Origin: Terana coerulea
Taxonomy: Eukaryota; Basidiomycota; Agaricomycetes; Polyporales; Phanerochaetaceae
Length of the DNA: 64,000 bases
Assembly (NCBI GenBank): GCA_024811115.1
Contig: JAKOGH010000690.1
Location: 248,001 to 312,000 of the forward strand
Direction: 5' to 3'
The notes below the pieces were generated by a model, which was not told where the DNA came from, did no database searches, and saw only the letters and a program-made list of their open reading frames with translations. Each line of letters begins with the position of its first letter. Within the stretch, counting starts at the first letter, position 1. This document shows, one piece after another, positions 12,248 through 22,881 of this stretch. The translations under genes and the position numbers were made by a program.

Positions 12248-14400
12248 CTACCTCCGTCTACCTCCGCCTCCGCCCAGCACCACCATCCTGCCGTTCTTCT
12301 TCTTGCCGCCGCCGCCACGACCGCCCGCGTTCTGCTCCAAAGCGTGGAAGGCCAAGTCGAGGTCCCACTCGTCTTCCTCCTCTGCCCGGCTGTGATCGCC
12401 TGCGCGGCGGGCCTGGCGCTGCGGCACAATCCGCGCGCCGGTCTGAGGGTGGTGGGCGGCTGTCGCGAAGCTCCGCGCACCCCAAGCACCTGACGACTCC
12501 TGCCGCTGCGGCTGAGACGGCCGCTCTTGACTGGGCTCGGGGAAGTCGTTGAAGTCGTCGGCGACCGGCGAGGGTTCCCTGGGGACCGGCGGTGGAATGT
12601 ACGCGTTCACATGGTGACGCGTCAGGTCGTTCCAGTTCTGCACGACCTTCTCCTTCTCCCGCTCTTCTGCGCGCGCGCGGGCCCTGTCGTCTTTGCGGCT
12701 CTTCTCCTTGCGTCGTGAACGGCGCATGGTCAAGGCGCGCTCAAAGTTCTTCAGACCCTCTTGGCCCACCACGCCCTCGAGGTCTGTCTCCACGAAGACG
12801 ACGTCCGCTCCTTCCGCGAGATGAGACAAGTACTTGCAGCGCTTGCGCAGATCCTCGTTGACAGTACTTTCTGCATGCGATTCGACACGAACCGCTATCG
12901 TGTCCGGGAACGCGGCATAGTTGTGGAAGTGCGACAGAAGAATCTTGATATCCAGAGGGTGGAGGAAAACAGGCATACCTGACGCAGCCTGATAATAATA
13001 GTAGGACGAGGTTGGAGGCGGCGGATTGACGTTCCGTCGCTGTCTGGCATTCCGCCCTTGCGGGCCAGCGGGAGAGGGTTGATGCTCGCTGGAGGGAAAC
13101 GCAGGTGCCTGGTATCCCGACGTCTGCGAAGCCAGAAAAGCTTCCGGGACGTCCTCCAGAGCATCGTTGCCAGCCTGTTCCTCGACGACCTTGCGCGTGT
13201 GAAGAGCGTTGCGAGCTACTCGCGCCTCGAGCTGTTCTAGGGCGTGATGAGCCGCATCGATAGCGTGCGTGAGCTGCGGGGTGTCCAAAGCCGCCGCTTT
13301 CGCCATCTGCAACCGGACTTTCCCCTCGGCAGCAACGACGAAAGCAGCACCCAACTCATCCTGCATGCTGTCAAGCACGCGCTTCTCCGTAGCCAAGTCA
13401 TCGAGTTCGTGTGTCAGATCGGCTATGAGGGCGGCTGGAGTGGCTAGCATGAATTTCGAGAACGCTTGCACGTCTGGAAGGAAGTGGAAGGGTGCCTGAT
13501 GGGGTGGTAGCAGATCAGAGGGCCAAGTTGCAGAGCGAGGTAGGGCTAATGTCGTAATCTGTGGTCGCTGGATGAGACGCATTTGGAGTATAGATCCAGG
13601 ATGCGGCAGGGTATGTATGTCGTTGTCTGCCGTTACTGAAGACGATGAGGCAGCCGGAAAAATGTCGTCTTCGTCCTCTTCAAGAGAAGGGGCGTCGATC
13701 CACTTGACGGCCTTGAGCATCCGCTCGTTTATCGAATCGAAACATATAGGGCACCGGACCCACTTGAGGTTGTCCGAGGTATTAAGATAATGTAAGATAC
13801 ATGGGAAGCAAAATACCTGAAACCGACGTGTAAAGCGACAGCCGAACAGACAAGACGAGATAGTACTTACATGACCGCACTTTGTCATTCGCGGAGCGGT
13901 TGGCGGTGAAAGGCAGATCGGGCAGCTTGTTACTCCCTCTTCGTGATGAATGTGGTCCCCAGACCGTGCAGCCGAAGCCGCGGCAGACTTGCGAGGTATG
14001 ATGACTTGGAGGATATCATGCCATTGGAAGTAACTGCCAGGGGTTGTTAGGGCCATCTCACTATCGCCATTCGCCCTTAGCTCACATATCAGGGTCGGCA
14101 AAATGTACCGTATAGTCACCACTGGGGTTCATAACAAAGCGATATTGGGCGTTGACGAAACCTTGACCACGGCTCAATACAACGCTGGGTATTGTGCGGA
14201 AGGTGGGGATGATACTCACGTTCCTTGTTCCACACTGCAGCATTCTGCCCCGGCTTCCTCCTCCTCGGTAGGTTATGATACTGAGGAGTTTGCCTTGGAG
14301 GTAACGAAAAGTTCAAGAGGTGGTTGAGCGATTGACCGGAAGCCATCTTGGTGGGACGCTTGGAGTTCGGAGTGCCAGAATGAACGGGCACGGTGGACAT
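12248..14400 (-). CDS. RNF10: RNF10/Mag2-type RING-finger E3 ubiquitin ligase
   Basis: Four exons: 14400-14220, 14161-14086, 14033-13871 and 13816-12248; 662 residues, frame intact. The ATG at 14400 begins MSTVPVHSG and precedes the conserved lead-in (FVNAQYRFV, then GDYTVHFADPD) typical of RNF10. A C3HC4 RING follows (CPICLSPP...CGHVFCFPCILHY...CPICFDS), split by an intron inside the CGHV-FCF segment. The middle third is helical and basic. The C-terminus ends in a Gly/Lys/Arg-rich tail as in Mag2/RNF10. Known members mono-ubiquitinate 40S ribosomal proteins during translational stress; applying that here is by homology. The promoter has been cut about 200 bp upstream of the ATG by the inverted-repeat element at 14602. 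Confidence 0.9.
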
Positions 14401-14594
14401 GGCGATGAAGAGAGACGGTGAAGTCCCCTCCGATGGAAATATCGGGGTCGTGGGTGCTGTGCTGGACAGCGTCGAAAGGGTTGGTAGAGCGATGAGTGGG
14501 AGCTTCCCACTTGGAGGGAAGCAGACCACCACTCGGGGGCAGAGAGCAAACAGAGCGGGAGCGCGATGACAAGGGGCCGTGACTCCAAGCAGGC

Positions 14595-14601
14595 GCACGT
14601 G
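14595..14601. repeat. Target-site duplication, left copy
   Basis: GCACGTG directly abuts the left inverted repeat. The identical 7-mer at 17411-17417 abuts the right one. Confidence 0.75.
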
Positions 14602-14907
14602 TACGGTTGACGAGACGTCCGAGGATGGATTTCGTTTTGATGCACCATCACTGGCGCCAAGCGCCTGATGGGCGCTCCCTGGCTTGGTCCGTCCGACTGA
14701 GGCTCCACGTTGGAACTTGAGCGAGCTGCTGATACCTACACGTAGCTACAGACTATATCTAGTTAGACTGAGAAAGCGTGTAGCAGAGAGCTCCTAGTAT
14801 GGCTCGAAAGGTCGAAATTCGACGTTTGCTGGCGGGCGCTAATTCTCGGAGGCGGCCGGGGACTGATTGATGAGCGAATTCGGTAACTCAATGATAACAA
14901 CTCTAAG
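14602..14907 (+). repeat. Left terminal inverted repeat (306 bp)
   Basis: Base-for-base reverse complement of 17105-17410 by direct reading. Weaker similarity to the other arm continues inward to about 14955. Confidence 0.95.
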
Positions 14908-16812
14908 ATGATCTAAGGTTCTGTTATCTGCCGCGCTCGTCCCGCCCCCGCTACGCCCCCATCAAGCACATCAACCCTCGCTCGTTGCTCTGAATGGCGC
15001 TGGGCTGCCTTGCTTATCATGTTGTTGTCATTTCACACCTGTTTTTCTATGTAATATTTCTGCTGCATATTGCCTAATGGTCATGTGCACTTGATCGAGT
15101 TAAGTTGGGTTGTCTTAGTCATATCACTTTGACTCAATGACAGGCTACAGCACACTAACTGATGTACAAACAGGTTGGATTACATCAAAATTAAGCTCTC
15201 TATCTCTATGAAGGAACAAATATGCAGTATAGAATATTTATTATTACATCCCATGTACTTACTCTATATAACCATGAGATAAGCAGATGCAATGAATAAA
15301 AGAACAAAGTAAATTCTACAGTACACAGCACATTGAGCAGATCAGCCACTAAATACGATGGCACCAGAATATAGAACCTATATATAGCAGTTCGTATGAC
15401 AGTGTGCACAATGACACAGTTGATAGCCAGGGATGCAACATCAGGTGACTAGTACAGAGTGTACACGGCAGGGACAGCGTGCAGAGTGGTCACAGTGCCC
15501 TTCACCCATGCTCCATGTTGCACGACAGCAAGGTGGATTAGAGGGGCTGCAAGAGTGTGACTTGTAACAGAGCGATTGTAAGAGCATAACTTCGAGTCAC
15601 TGCGTAAGTGCGAGAAGGATGGACCTTATGTGACTGAGAGTGCAAGTGCAATTGTGAAGATAACCTTCACTGGGACGGGCCATAGCTGGGAATGGCGTGT
15701 ACTGGCGTTGAACACATTCGCGTCGTCATAGCCACGATGAACAGGACCAGCAGCGTGCGGAGCAGCCACGGGGCCCTGAGCTCATGCTCTGCATCGCTCA
15801 ATGGTGGGGCGGCATGGAGAGATTGCGAAAGCGTGACTCTGAGCCACCCTGCAAGTGTGAGCAAGGAGATGGTACAGGAGGCAACTAGGACTATCAGTTG
15901 CCGGGCTAACCATAGCAGGAGCACGATTGCAAAGTTAGCGAATGGCCATGCTGAGATGACTCGGGTTGTCCTCTGCGGTTGTCAATACGCTGGCAGTAAG
16001 TAGGGGCGCAATGACGCAATGCAGCAATCGAGTACCGTTGTGTGCCCTTGCAACAGATGTATGTGAGGTTGTCGAAGTAGGCTTGCTGGTACAGCATACG
16101 TGCGTCGGTTCGGTCGGCGGCAGTGCTTGTGATATTTGATGTGTTCTTGCCAGGGTTGTCTGACATGGCCCCTTTTATGAAGCCAGTGGACAAGGTGCGG
16201 TGTGCTTCATTGTTCCTTTGGCGCGCAGACACAGCTGTAGAGGTGGGGGCAATCCAGACAGAGGAAGTAAGCCCGGCAAAAGGATGATGAGTGGCAAACA
16301 TATCTAGTAGTACATTCAAGCAAGTTAGTATGAAAGAACGCCATCCACAAGCCATGCCAGCATAGCTGTACATAGCCTTGGACAGCAGCGCGTAGATGGG
16401 AAGCGTAGGCAACATACCGGCTGCCCTGAGAAGCCCTCCACGGCCTCGTTCTGCATATTAGCAGTACCTACACTGCACTGTACTACCCTTCCTGTAAATT
16501 CTCGTGTCATGACGGATGGTTGCAAGGCCTGCAAAGCATAATAGTTGAGTAGTTGCGTCAACCTTCTGGGGGTGTGACAACGGGCGCAGGAGGGATGAAG
16601 TGCACAAGGAGCACAAAGAGCGTTGTTGGGGAGGCACTAACAACGCCTGGTGCATGCCGGCTTGCCTGCCGGATGGAGGTGGTACAGAAAACATCGTAGA
16701 ATGCAAACACAGTGAGCAACGAGCACAAGTTGTGGTTGGATTGTTGCGCTTAATGAGGGTGTAGCAGAGGCGAGATAAGCACGGCAGATAACAGAACCTT
16801 AAATCATCTTAG

Positions 16813-17104
16813 TGTAGAAGTGCAGCGCATACAGCGGTGTACACTTCTATCAAGGCCTAGAGGAAGCTAGGATGGTTACTCACCTGTAGGCTGGTTGGTT
16901 AACACGTAAGTGGGTTTGAGAGTTGAAAGAGTCTTATTATGTATGGCGCAGAGAGCTGCCTTATATACGATACAGAGTGGCTGTACTACAAACAGACACA
17001 AATAGGTATCAGGACAATAGACAATAAGGATCGTCATGGTGGAACCTGGTAGAACAATAGAGAAGATGTGAGCAGAGCGCTTACGGCGTCTATCTGACTC
17101 AACA
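16813..17104. mobile_element. Solo LTR nested in the right TIR
   Basis: A 292-bp segment begins TGTAGAAGTG and ends CTCAACA (TG...CA termini) and is flanked by a 5-bp direct repeat CTTAG (16808-16812 and 17105-17109). Taking it out rejoins the right arm: sequence left of 16812 continues the match to the left arm just inside 14907. It contains a TATATA-like element (~16972) and AATAAG-like strings. This is the structure expected of a solo LTR left by recombination of an LTR retrotransposon. No internal retroelement genes remain. Confidence 0.8.
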
Positions 17105-17410
17105 CTTAGAGTTGTTATCATTGAGTTACCGAATTCGCTCATCAATCAGTCCCCGGCCGCCTCCGAGAATTAGCGCCCGCCAGCAAACGTCGAATTTCGA
17201 CCTTTCGAGCCATACTAGGAGCTCTCTGCTACACGCTTTCTCAGTCTAACTAGATATAGTCTGTAGCTACGTGTAGGTATCAGCAGCTCGCTCAAGTTCC
17301 AACGTGGAGCCTCAGTCGGACGGACCAAGCCAGGGAGCGCCCATCAGGCGCTTGGCGCCAGTGATGGTGCATCAAAACGAAATCCATCCTCGGACGTCTC
17401 GTCAACCGTA
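17105..17410 (-). repeat. Right terminal inverted repeat (306 bp)
   Basis: Perfect reverse complement of 14602-14907. Followed directly by the second GCACGTG copy (17411-17417). Confidence 0.95.
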
Positions 17411-17417
17411 GCACGTG
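17411..17417. repeat. Target-site duplication, right copy
   Basis: GCACGTG, identical to 14595-14601. The core CACGTG is itself palindromic, so insertion into an E-box-like site is possible. Confidence 0.75.
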
Positions 17418-17502
17418 GGTCATTCCCCGAGGGCCCGAACCGTGAGTACCTCTCCCTCAACGCGCCACACGACCAGTACCGTCCAATTCAGACCCAGGGC
17501 AA

Positions 17503-19256
17503 ATGCTCGAAAATGGCGAAGGGAAAAATGCGAATCCGGCTGACGCCTTCCGTACGTTCATCTCATTACTTCGGGCGCACACAATACGCTGAACTGTCTT
17601 CAAATACATAGGGAAGGCACAGCGAAAGAAGGAGCTCAAGAAGGCGAGCTTACTTGTCCACAGATCTGTGCTTTTCACTCACATATCGACTGTGAATAGT
17701 AGAACAAGACAGAGCGAGCCAAGACCAGAGACTTCGCACTGGTTAAGAAGGACACTCGAGGCAAGTGCACGTAATTGCAGTCATTGCATCATACCTCTCA
17801 TGCATATAAGCACAGAGCTTGAAGATGAAATAGAGAAGCTAGAAGCCGATAATAATGGCGACAAAACCCCGTCTGGCCGAGCTAAAGACCGAGTTGGAGA
17901 AGATTAACAAAAGAAAGAGGACTACGTTGCCGAACATCCCGAGCATCGTAAACTTGTCTACAAGGCCCGGCGACGACCTGACGAGGAGCATAAAGACAAG
18001 CAAGAAGGGACATCCAAGCCAGAAAGCAGAAATCTCTTCAACAAACGCGGTCTTCCTCGGCACCCAGAGCGCAGCATCTACTATGACCCCGTGCTCAATC
18101 CCTTTGGTGTTCCTCCTCCCGGTATGCCTTACATGGAAAGGCGTGAGTATAGTGTAACGTCAATTACATCGTTTGCTGACCAGCCGCAACAGCACTGAGA
18201 CCAGATGAGATGGATGTTGAGAATGCTGAAGGTATGCCATGTCCTCGAACCAAAATATCACGATTCACGGTGTATTTCAGAGGACGAGGATGATGATATC
18301 GTGATGCCCGCTGGTCCCCCACCAGGTGAAGACGAGGGTGAGGATAGTGACGATGACATACCCATGCCAGAAGGGCCGCCTCCTGGAAAGGAGACAATAC
18401 CTAACCGTATGTGCTCTTCGAACACATTAACTCTGTGTCTAAATATTTCCCCCGCAGTGCTGCCTTTACCTCCTCCACCCCTCCTTTACCACCCAATGTA
18501 CCATTACCTCCCGGTATGCCTCCACTGCCGGCTGGTGCTCTGATCCCGCCTCTGCCACCGGGCGTTTTTCCGATGCCTCCGCTACCCAGCGGGCCGTCGC
18601 CTTATCCGCCCATGCCCATGCCACCTCCACCACCGCCTGGCTTTAGCATGCCACCATTCAACCCTACCATGCAAGTACCGCCTGGTATGCCGCCGCCGCC
18701 ACCACCTGGCTTTGGACAGTCGCAATTTCCTCCTCCGCAATTTCCTCCTCCGCCACCTGGATTCTTCCCCCGACGCACCCAATCCTCTAGCTCAATGCAG
18801 GACCCTCTGTCCTCGATACCCCACGAAACATTCCAGGCTCATCGTGCATCAAACACACCACCGCATCCTTCATTGCCGCCTAAGCCCGTGGCTCCCCGCG
18901 CAGCAGTTTCTGCTGCGGCCGTCGTATCCGCAGAGCCGGAACTACGGGACTTCAAGAAGGAGGCTACTGCCTTCGTTCCAGCAGCTCTGAAGCGTAAGAG
19001 GGCGACCGCCGCTGCGAGGCCAAGTACCAGAATCAACGCAGCTCCGACTGTTGACGCGTCTGAGGATGCCGACGAGCCTGCAGCTGCACCTCGACCAGAT
19101 TTACTGAGCACGTTGAAGAGCCAGCTGCGACCCGGCGCAGAGGCTCCCGCGGGGGCTCCTCCGACAACAAAATCTCAGACAGGCGCAAAGTCTCAAGATG
19201 ACTATTCAAAGTTCTTGGAGGAAATGGGCGATATTTTAGGTACCCCACCTACTTGA
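17503..19256 (+). CDS. WBP11: WBP11-type splicing factor, proline-rich
   Basis: Pre-mRNA splicing factor; animal WBP11 binds WW proteins and PP1. Seven exons: 17503-17551, 17612-17643, 17703-17760, 17816-18142, 18184-18231, 18281-18406 and 18458-19256; about 480 residues. The N-terminus (NPADAFRKAQRKKELKKNK), the stretch leading to YYDPVLNPFGVPPPG, acidic DDIVMPAGPPPG / DDIPMPEGPPPG repeats and a long Pro/Met/Gly-rich run match the fungal family. Introns 2 and 3 start GC rather than GT. Exon 4 must change frame around AAAACCCC (17862-17869) and AAAA (~17909), and exon 7 at CCCC (~18478), all as missing bases; as printed the frame hits a stop. The ATG at 17503 is in frame. Homologues usually start at the MAKGKN-like ATG (17513), which would need one more A in the A-run at 17524-17528. 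Confidence 0.88.
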
Positions 19257-19582
19257 GCTTTGAGATGGCATTGTTCCTTTATGTTCGGTTATTTCTACGG
19301 CGCGGCGTAGTTAATTATAATGTGCTTGCATATAACCTCCTCACACGTATATCCTCCGAGAATACAGTGATTCTGTTTCAGTCTCGTGCTCGAGTTCCAG
19401 CAAAGCCGCCATGTGAACTGCCAACTGCAATGACCGGCCGTCCCGGCGAGTACTTCCGTACCAGCGCTGGCTCATAAGCTTTCCTCGTTGAACCGCCATG
19501 TAGCGCACTCTCACAAGTCCCTCCTTACTCCCAACCAGACGCTCTCACAGCTGGGGCCGTCGCCAGGTCGTTGGATCAGACC
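19257..19582. other. Intergenic, 326 bp
   Basis: WBP11 3' flank and promoter of the F-box gene. Nothing recognisable. Confidence 0.5.
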
Positions 19583-20989
19583 ATGGACTCCGTGGTTGTT
19601 GCCGTCGGTGGCGTCCAATCCATCCTACTGCGCCCCCGCCCTTACGCGAAGTCCGCCGGAAGACTTGTTTTGCTGCCACTTCTTCCCCATAAGCCAGTCT
19701 CGAGTGCCTTACCTTCGGAGCTATGGACCAGGATACTTGGATACGTTTTTGCTGGGTATAATCAACAGAGGACACAGTACCCGCTCAGGGCTGCAGAGCT
19801 GAGGGGAAGCCTCTTACTTATTTGTAGATCATTGAAGGTGCGTTTTGCGCGATTCTCTAAAGCTTGGCCCACTGACAGACGTGGAACTTTTGTATTCGTG
19901 GTTGCAGGATGTTGCGTTACCGCTGTATTATGAAGATGTACGACTATCGAGTCCTTCTTCCCTGGCGAGCTTCACCGAGACACTGCATGCATCCGATCGG
20001 ACCTGGGATTCCATCCGTCGGATACCTTACTCCACTCCTGGACGATGGGTTCAGCTGCTAGACTTGTCTGAGCTACGCTGCAATCTGTGGTGCGAAGTGT
20101 GCGAAGTAGATTCACAGCTTGCTCGCCTATTTCCTTTGCTACCTTTCCTCTCGCAGCTCTCTCTCAACCACACCATTATGGTCAGTCGGCGTATCATTGG
20201 GACTCTGTGTAATCGGGACGGGAACAGGAATCTCAAGTCGTTGCGGGGCATCAAGCTCGCATCCTCCGCTGATCTTGGCGTCGAGGAACCGTTCACAGAA
20301 CTCTTGCGGTGTTGTCCACAGCTCGAGGAACTGGAGCTCCACGGGTCTGGCACCGAGCCTTTGCTCGCTGACCCTGTGCCTTCGGTGAGCTTGGAGGTCC
20401 AGGCTTCGAAGCCCCTGCAGCTTCCCCCTCCTGCGTAAACTGGCCGTGGTGTCCATGCACTCTTCCTCGACCATGTTCGCTCTCTTTCATTCCCCGCTAC
20501 CCTCGTTGAGGCACCTCACAGTCACACCATATGACGATATATCCATTGCAAGCTCGCTAGTACCTCGGTTTATCGAGCAGCATGGTGCTGAGCTTACGTC
20601 CTTACACCTGTATGCGCCGAAATCCTGGCCCACAATGCTCTTCCCATCGCCGACAAACCTCCTCTCAACCTGCCCGAAGCTCAATCATCTCTCGCTAGAG
20701 AATCCTCTTCCAACTTTAACCATCACCTCCATCTATCCGAAACACCCGCTCCAAATTTTGTCCATTCCTAGACCGGACGCTCGGTTCCTGACCGTCTTGG
20801 AGTCCCTCCTTCCAAAATTACCTGCGTTGAGAGGTAGTACGCGCACGCGAGGTGCGATGGCTTAGAGCAGGATTGAGCTCACATGCGCGAGAGGCAGGCG
20901 TACAGGGCGAGATGCGCGATTGGGGACATCGTCTTGCTCGGCGAGGCATCGCGGTACTCGACGGTTCGTGGACGCCAGCTGGCGGATGA
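19583..20989 (+). CDS. F-box/leucine-rich-repeat protein
   Basis: Three exons: 19583-19837, 19908-20833 and 20871-20989; about 432 residues. An F-box-like segment (SALPSELWTRILGYVF, ~residues 42-57) is followed by leucine-rich repeats with regularly spaced L-x-x-L-x-L strands (LLDLSELRC, FLSQLSLNHT, QLEELELHGSG, LRHLTVTPYDD, KLNHLSLENP). Such proteins are substrate receptors of SCF ubiquitin ligases and are expanded in Agaricomycetes; the substrate is unknown. Exon 2 is one base out of phase. The break lies at the C-rich stretch 20414-20433, where one base fewer would join LQLP to LLRKLAVVSM. The last exon is assigned on splice signals only. Confidence 0.7.
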
Positions 20990-21400
20990 TACTGCTATGC
21001 TCGGTGCAATACGTATAGGAGTGGCTATTATCTCAACAAACACAGACTTCGGCTTACGATTCGTACGTCCCGTGTTCTCGCGTATCGCTGTAATCTTACA
21101 GGGCTCGTGTTCTCGGATTCACTATGCATTACTATCTCCCTATGTAACAGGTCCCATGTACAATTTCTATCGATCTATTTCGCCCCTTGTCATGAACCAG
21201 CACTCAGTACTCAGCGCTGACCCTCTCGGTCACAACACATCAGCCGCTCAGTAAACATTCTATGTAGCAGGTCTCGGGCATAGTCAGCATCACGGATGAT
21301 CCCCGGTGAGTCACCCTCAGCTGACAATCTCAGACCTTAAATTCGAACTACCTTATGGCCCGTACCAAAGGCACAACATACTGCATTGCAAGTTGCCGTC
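20990..21400. other. Intergenic, 411 bp; start of the tandem-duplicated unit
   Basis: The part from about 21090 onward is similar to 22545-22880 (for example CTATGCATYACTAT and GACCTTAAATTC blocks). It is therefore the promoter part of the unit that duplicated with the PhzF-like gene. It also carries a 20-nt string (21198-21217) found again at 30871-30890. Confidence 0.55.
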
Positions 21401-22329
21401 ATGTCTCTACCTTTCTATATCGTCAACGCCTTCTCGACTCACGCCTCCGGTGGCAACCCAGCCGTCATCATCTTCGTTGATGACTTCCCAGAGCAGACGA
21501 CGATGCAGAGTATTGCTGCCAACTTGAACCAGCCCATGGTCGCGTACTTGAAAGCAACCTCCACCGAAGACCCCAAGTCTCGCGCGTACGATGCCCGCTG
21601 GTTCTCAACAACTTCGGAGGCCCCCATTTGCGGGCACGCGACGTTGGCAGCGTCCGGTCTCATGTTCGCCGACCCCAGCCTCATCCCTTCCGACGTGGTT
21701 TCCCTCAGTTTTCGTGCCACCAGCGGTGCGAAGCTGACGACGCGCCAGTCTGGAGATTGGATAGAGATGACTATCTCGTCTACGGTAGCGCAGTCACCCC
21801 CGCCGGAGGAGGTGAAGCGTTTCGAAGCGGTGGTAAAGGAGGCGCTTGGCGATGTGACGGTCAAGTTCGTAGGAACTGGCGGGAAAGGCTACGAGACGTA
21901 CGCTATGATAGAGATTGACGAGGCCTCTGATCTGGCGAGCCGGACCGTTAATCATCAAGCATTCGTGAGTCTCGCTTATCACAATTATCAAGTGCGAAGA
22001 TCCATATGTCTGACTGGCCTCAGCTCAAACTTGCACCTGCTACCAATGTCATCGTTGTGACGTCCGCCGGTTCGACGCCGGATGCGTCTTTCGTCTCAAG
22101 AATGTTTGCGCCGGCTGGAGGGGTACCAGAAGATCACGTCTGTGGGTCAGCGCACGCATTGCTGACCCCATACTGGTCGTCCAAGCTAGGCAAGGGTGGG
22201 GATGAAATTTTGGCCAAGCAAGTCAGTAAGCGAGGCGGGGTTCTGAAGGTTCGCTACTTGGAGAACGAAGGGCTGGTTGCATTGAAAGGACAAACCACAG
22301 CGACCACTAAAGGCGAGCTATTATTATAG
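21401..22329 (+). CDS. PhzF-like isomerase/epimerase, copy 1
   Basis: Diaminopimelate-epimerase-fold protein of the PhzF family, 289 residues. Two exons (21401-21964, 22024-22329), phase 0. Hallmarks: N-terminal FYIVNAFSTHASGGNPA, the GHATLAASGLMF block (~residues 78-89) and the second-domain block PEDHVCGSAHALL with its Asp/Gly. The residue aligned with the catalytic Glu45 of bacterial PhzF (the SETAF-type motif) appears to be Gln44 here (NLNQPMVAYL). The reaction may therefore differ from phenazine-type isomerisation, or the protein may be inactive. Cytosolic, with no signal peptide. The next gene is a tandem copy with the same intron position. Confidence 0.88.
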
Positions 22330-22881
22330 TTGTGCAACACGAGGCAGCAGAATATTTGAGTTAATTCCTAGGCGCATTGTTGTATACTTACAAGATTTGC
22401 ATAGATCAATACCGTGCGCGCGTTGATCGCCGTGAATGGTGACTGTAATAGATGCAAGCTAACTTGACCACCTTCCCGATCCAGCTGTGACTTCGACCGA
22501 CTCAACGTGCCGAGCCTGCGCATGCCACTGTGCTGTAATAAGCTTTACAGGTTTGTGCTGCCGTGCAGGATTCTCTATGCATCACTATTTCTGTGTGCTG
22601 TGCTGTGGAAAACAGGGATATTGTCGCAGGCTGCAGCTCGTTGAGGGATGCCACCTGCACAGCTGGTAAGTTTCGCAAACCGTCCCGAGTCACCAATGGC
22701 GCCAAAAACTGCTGACACTATCGGACGATGTACGTACGCCAGCCGCTCATTGGACATTTAAGCAGATCTCGGATGTAATTAGCCGTATGATCCCAGGTGA
22801 GTCATAGTAGGTCATAGTCTTTAGACCTTAAATTCAGACTACTACAAGGCAGAACATAGCAGATTCGTGTACTTCGCCACC
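22330..22881. other. Intergenic between tandem PhzF-like copies, 552 bp
   Basis: Contains the 3' flank of copy 1, whose block 22456-22512 is matched by 23930-23986 after copy 2. It also contains the duplicated promoter of copy 2, including GACCTTAAATTC near 22825. No extra gene. Confidence 0.55.

Larger units (their letters stand above)
14602..17410. mobile_element. Non-autonomous long-TIR DNA element (2.8 kb)
   Basis: The element is bounded by perfect 306-bp inverted repeats (14602-14907 and 17105-17410) and a 7-bp direct duplication GCACGTG. The interior has only short ORFs without transposase features such as DDE/DDD spacing, so it is non-coding or non-autonomous. The termini start TACGGTTGACGAG. 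I cannot assign a superfamily: a 7-bp duplication is shorter than the 8 bp usual for hAT and the 9-11 bp usual for Mutator, although TIRs of hundreds of bp are common in Mutator-like elements. It splits the shared promoter of the RNF10-like gene (ATG 14400, minus) and WBP11 (start 17503, plus), which without it would be about 290 bp apart. A solo LTR (16813-17104) is nested in its right arm. Confidence 0.85.

Noticed and set aside
15667..15924. Hydrophobic 85-codon ORF inside the TIR element
   Set aside because: Hydrophobic residues come from a GC-skewed stretch; no start context, no homologous look, and the surrounding interior is non-coding.
14602..17410. Interpreting the inverted repeats as a centromere, origin or hairpin artefact
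   Set aside because: The 7-bp flanking duplication and sharp termini fit transposition better. Assembly artefact remains possible but would not create a target-site duplication.
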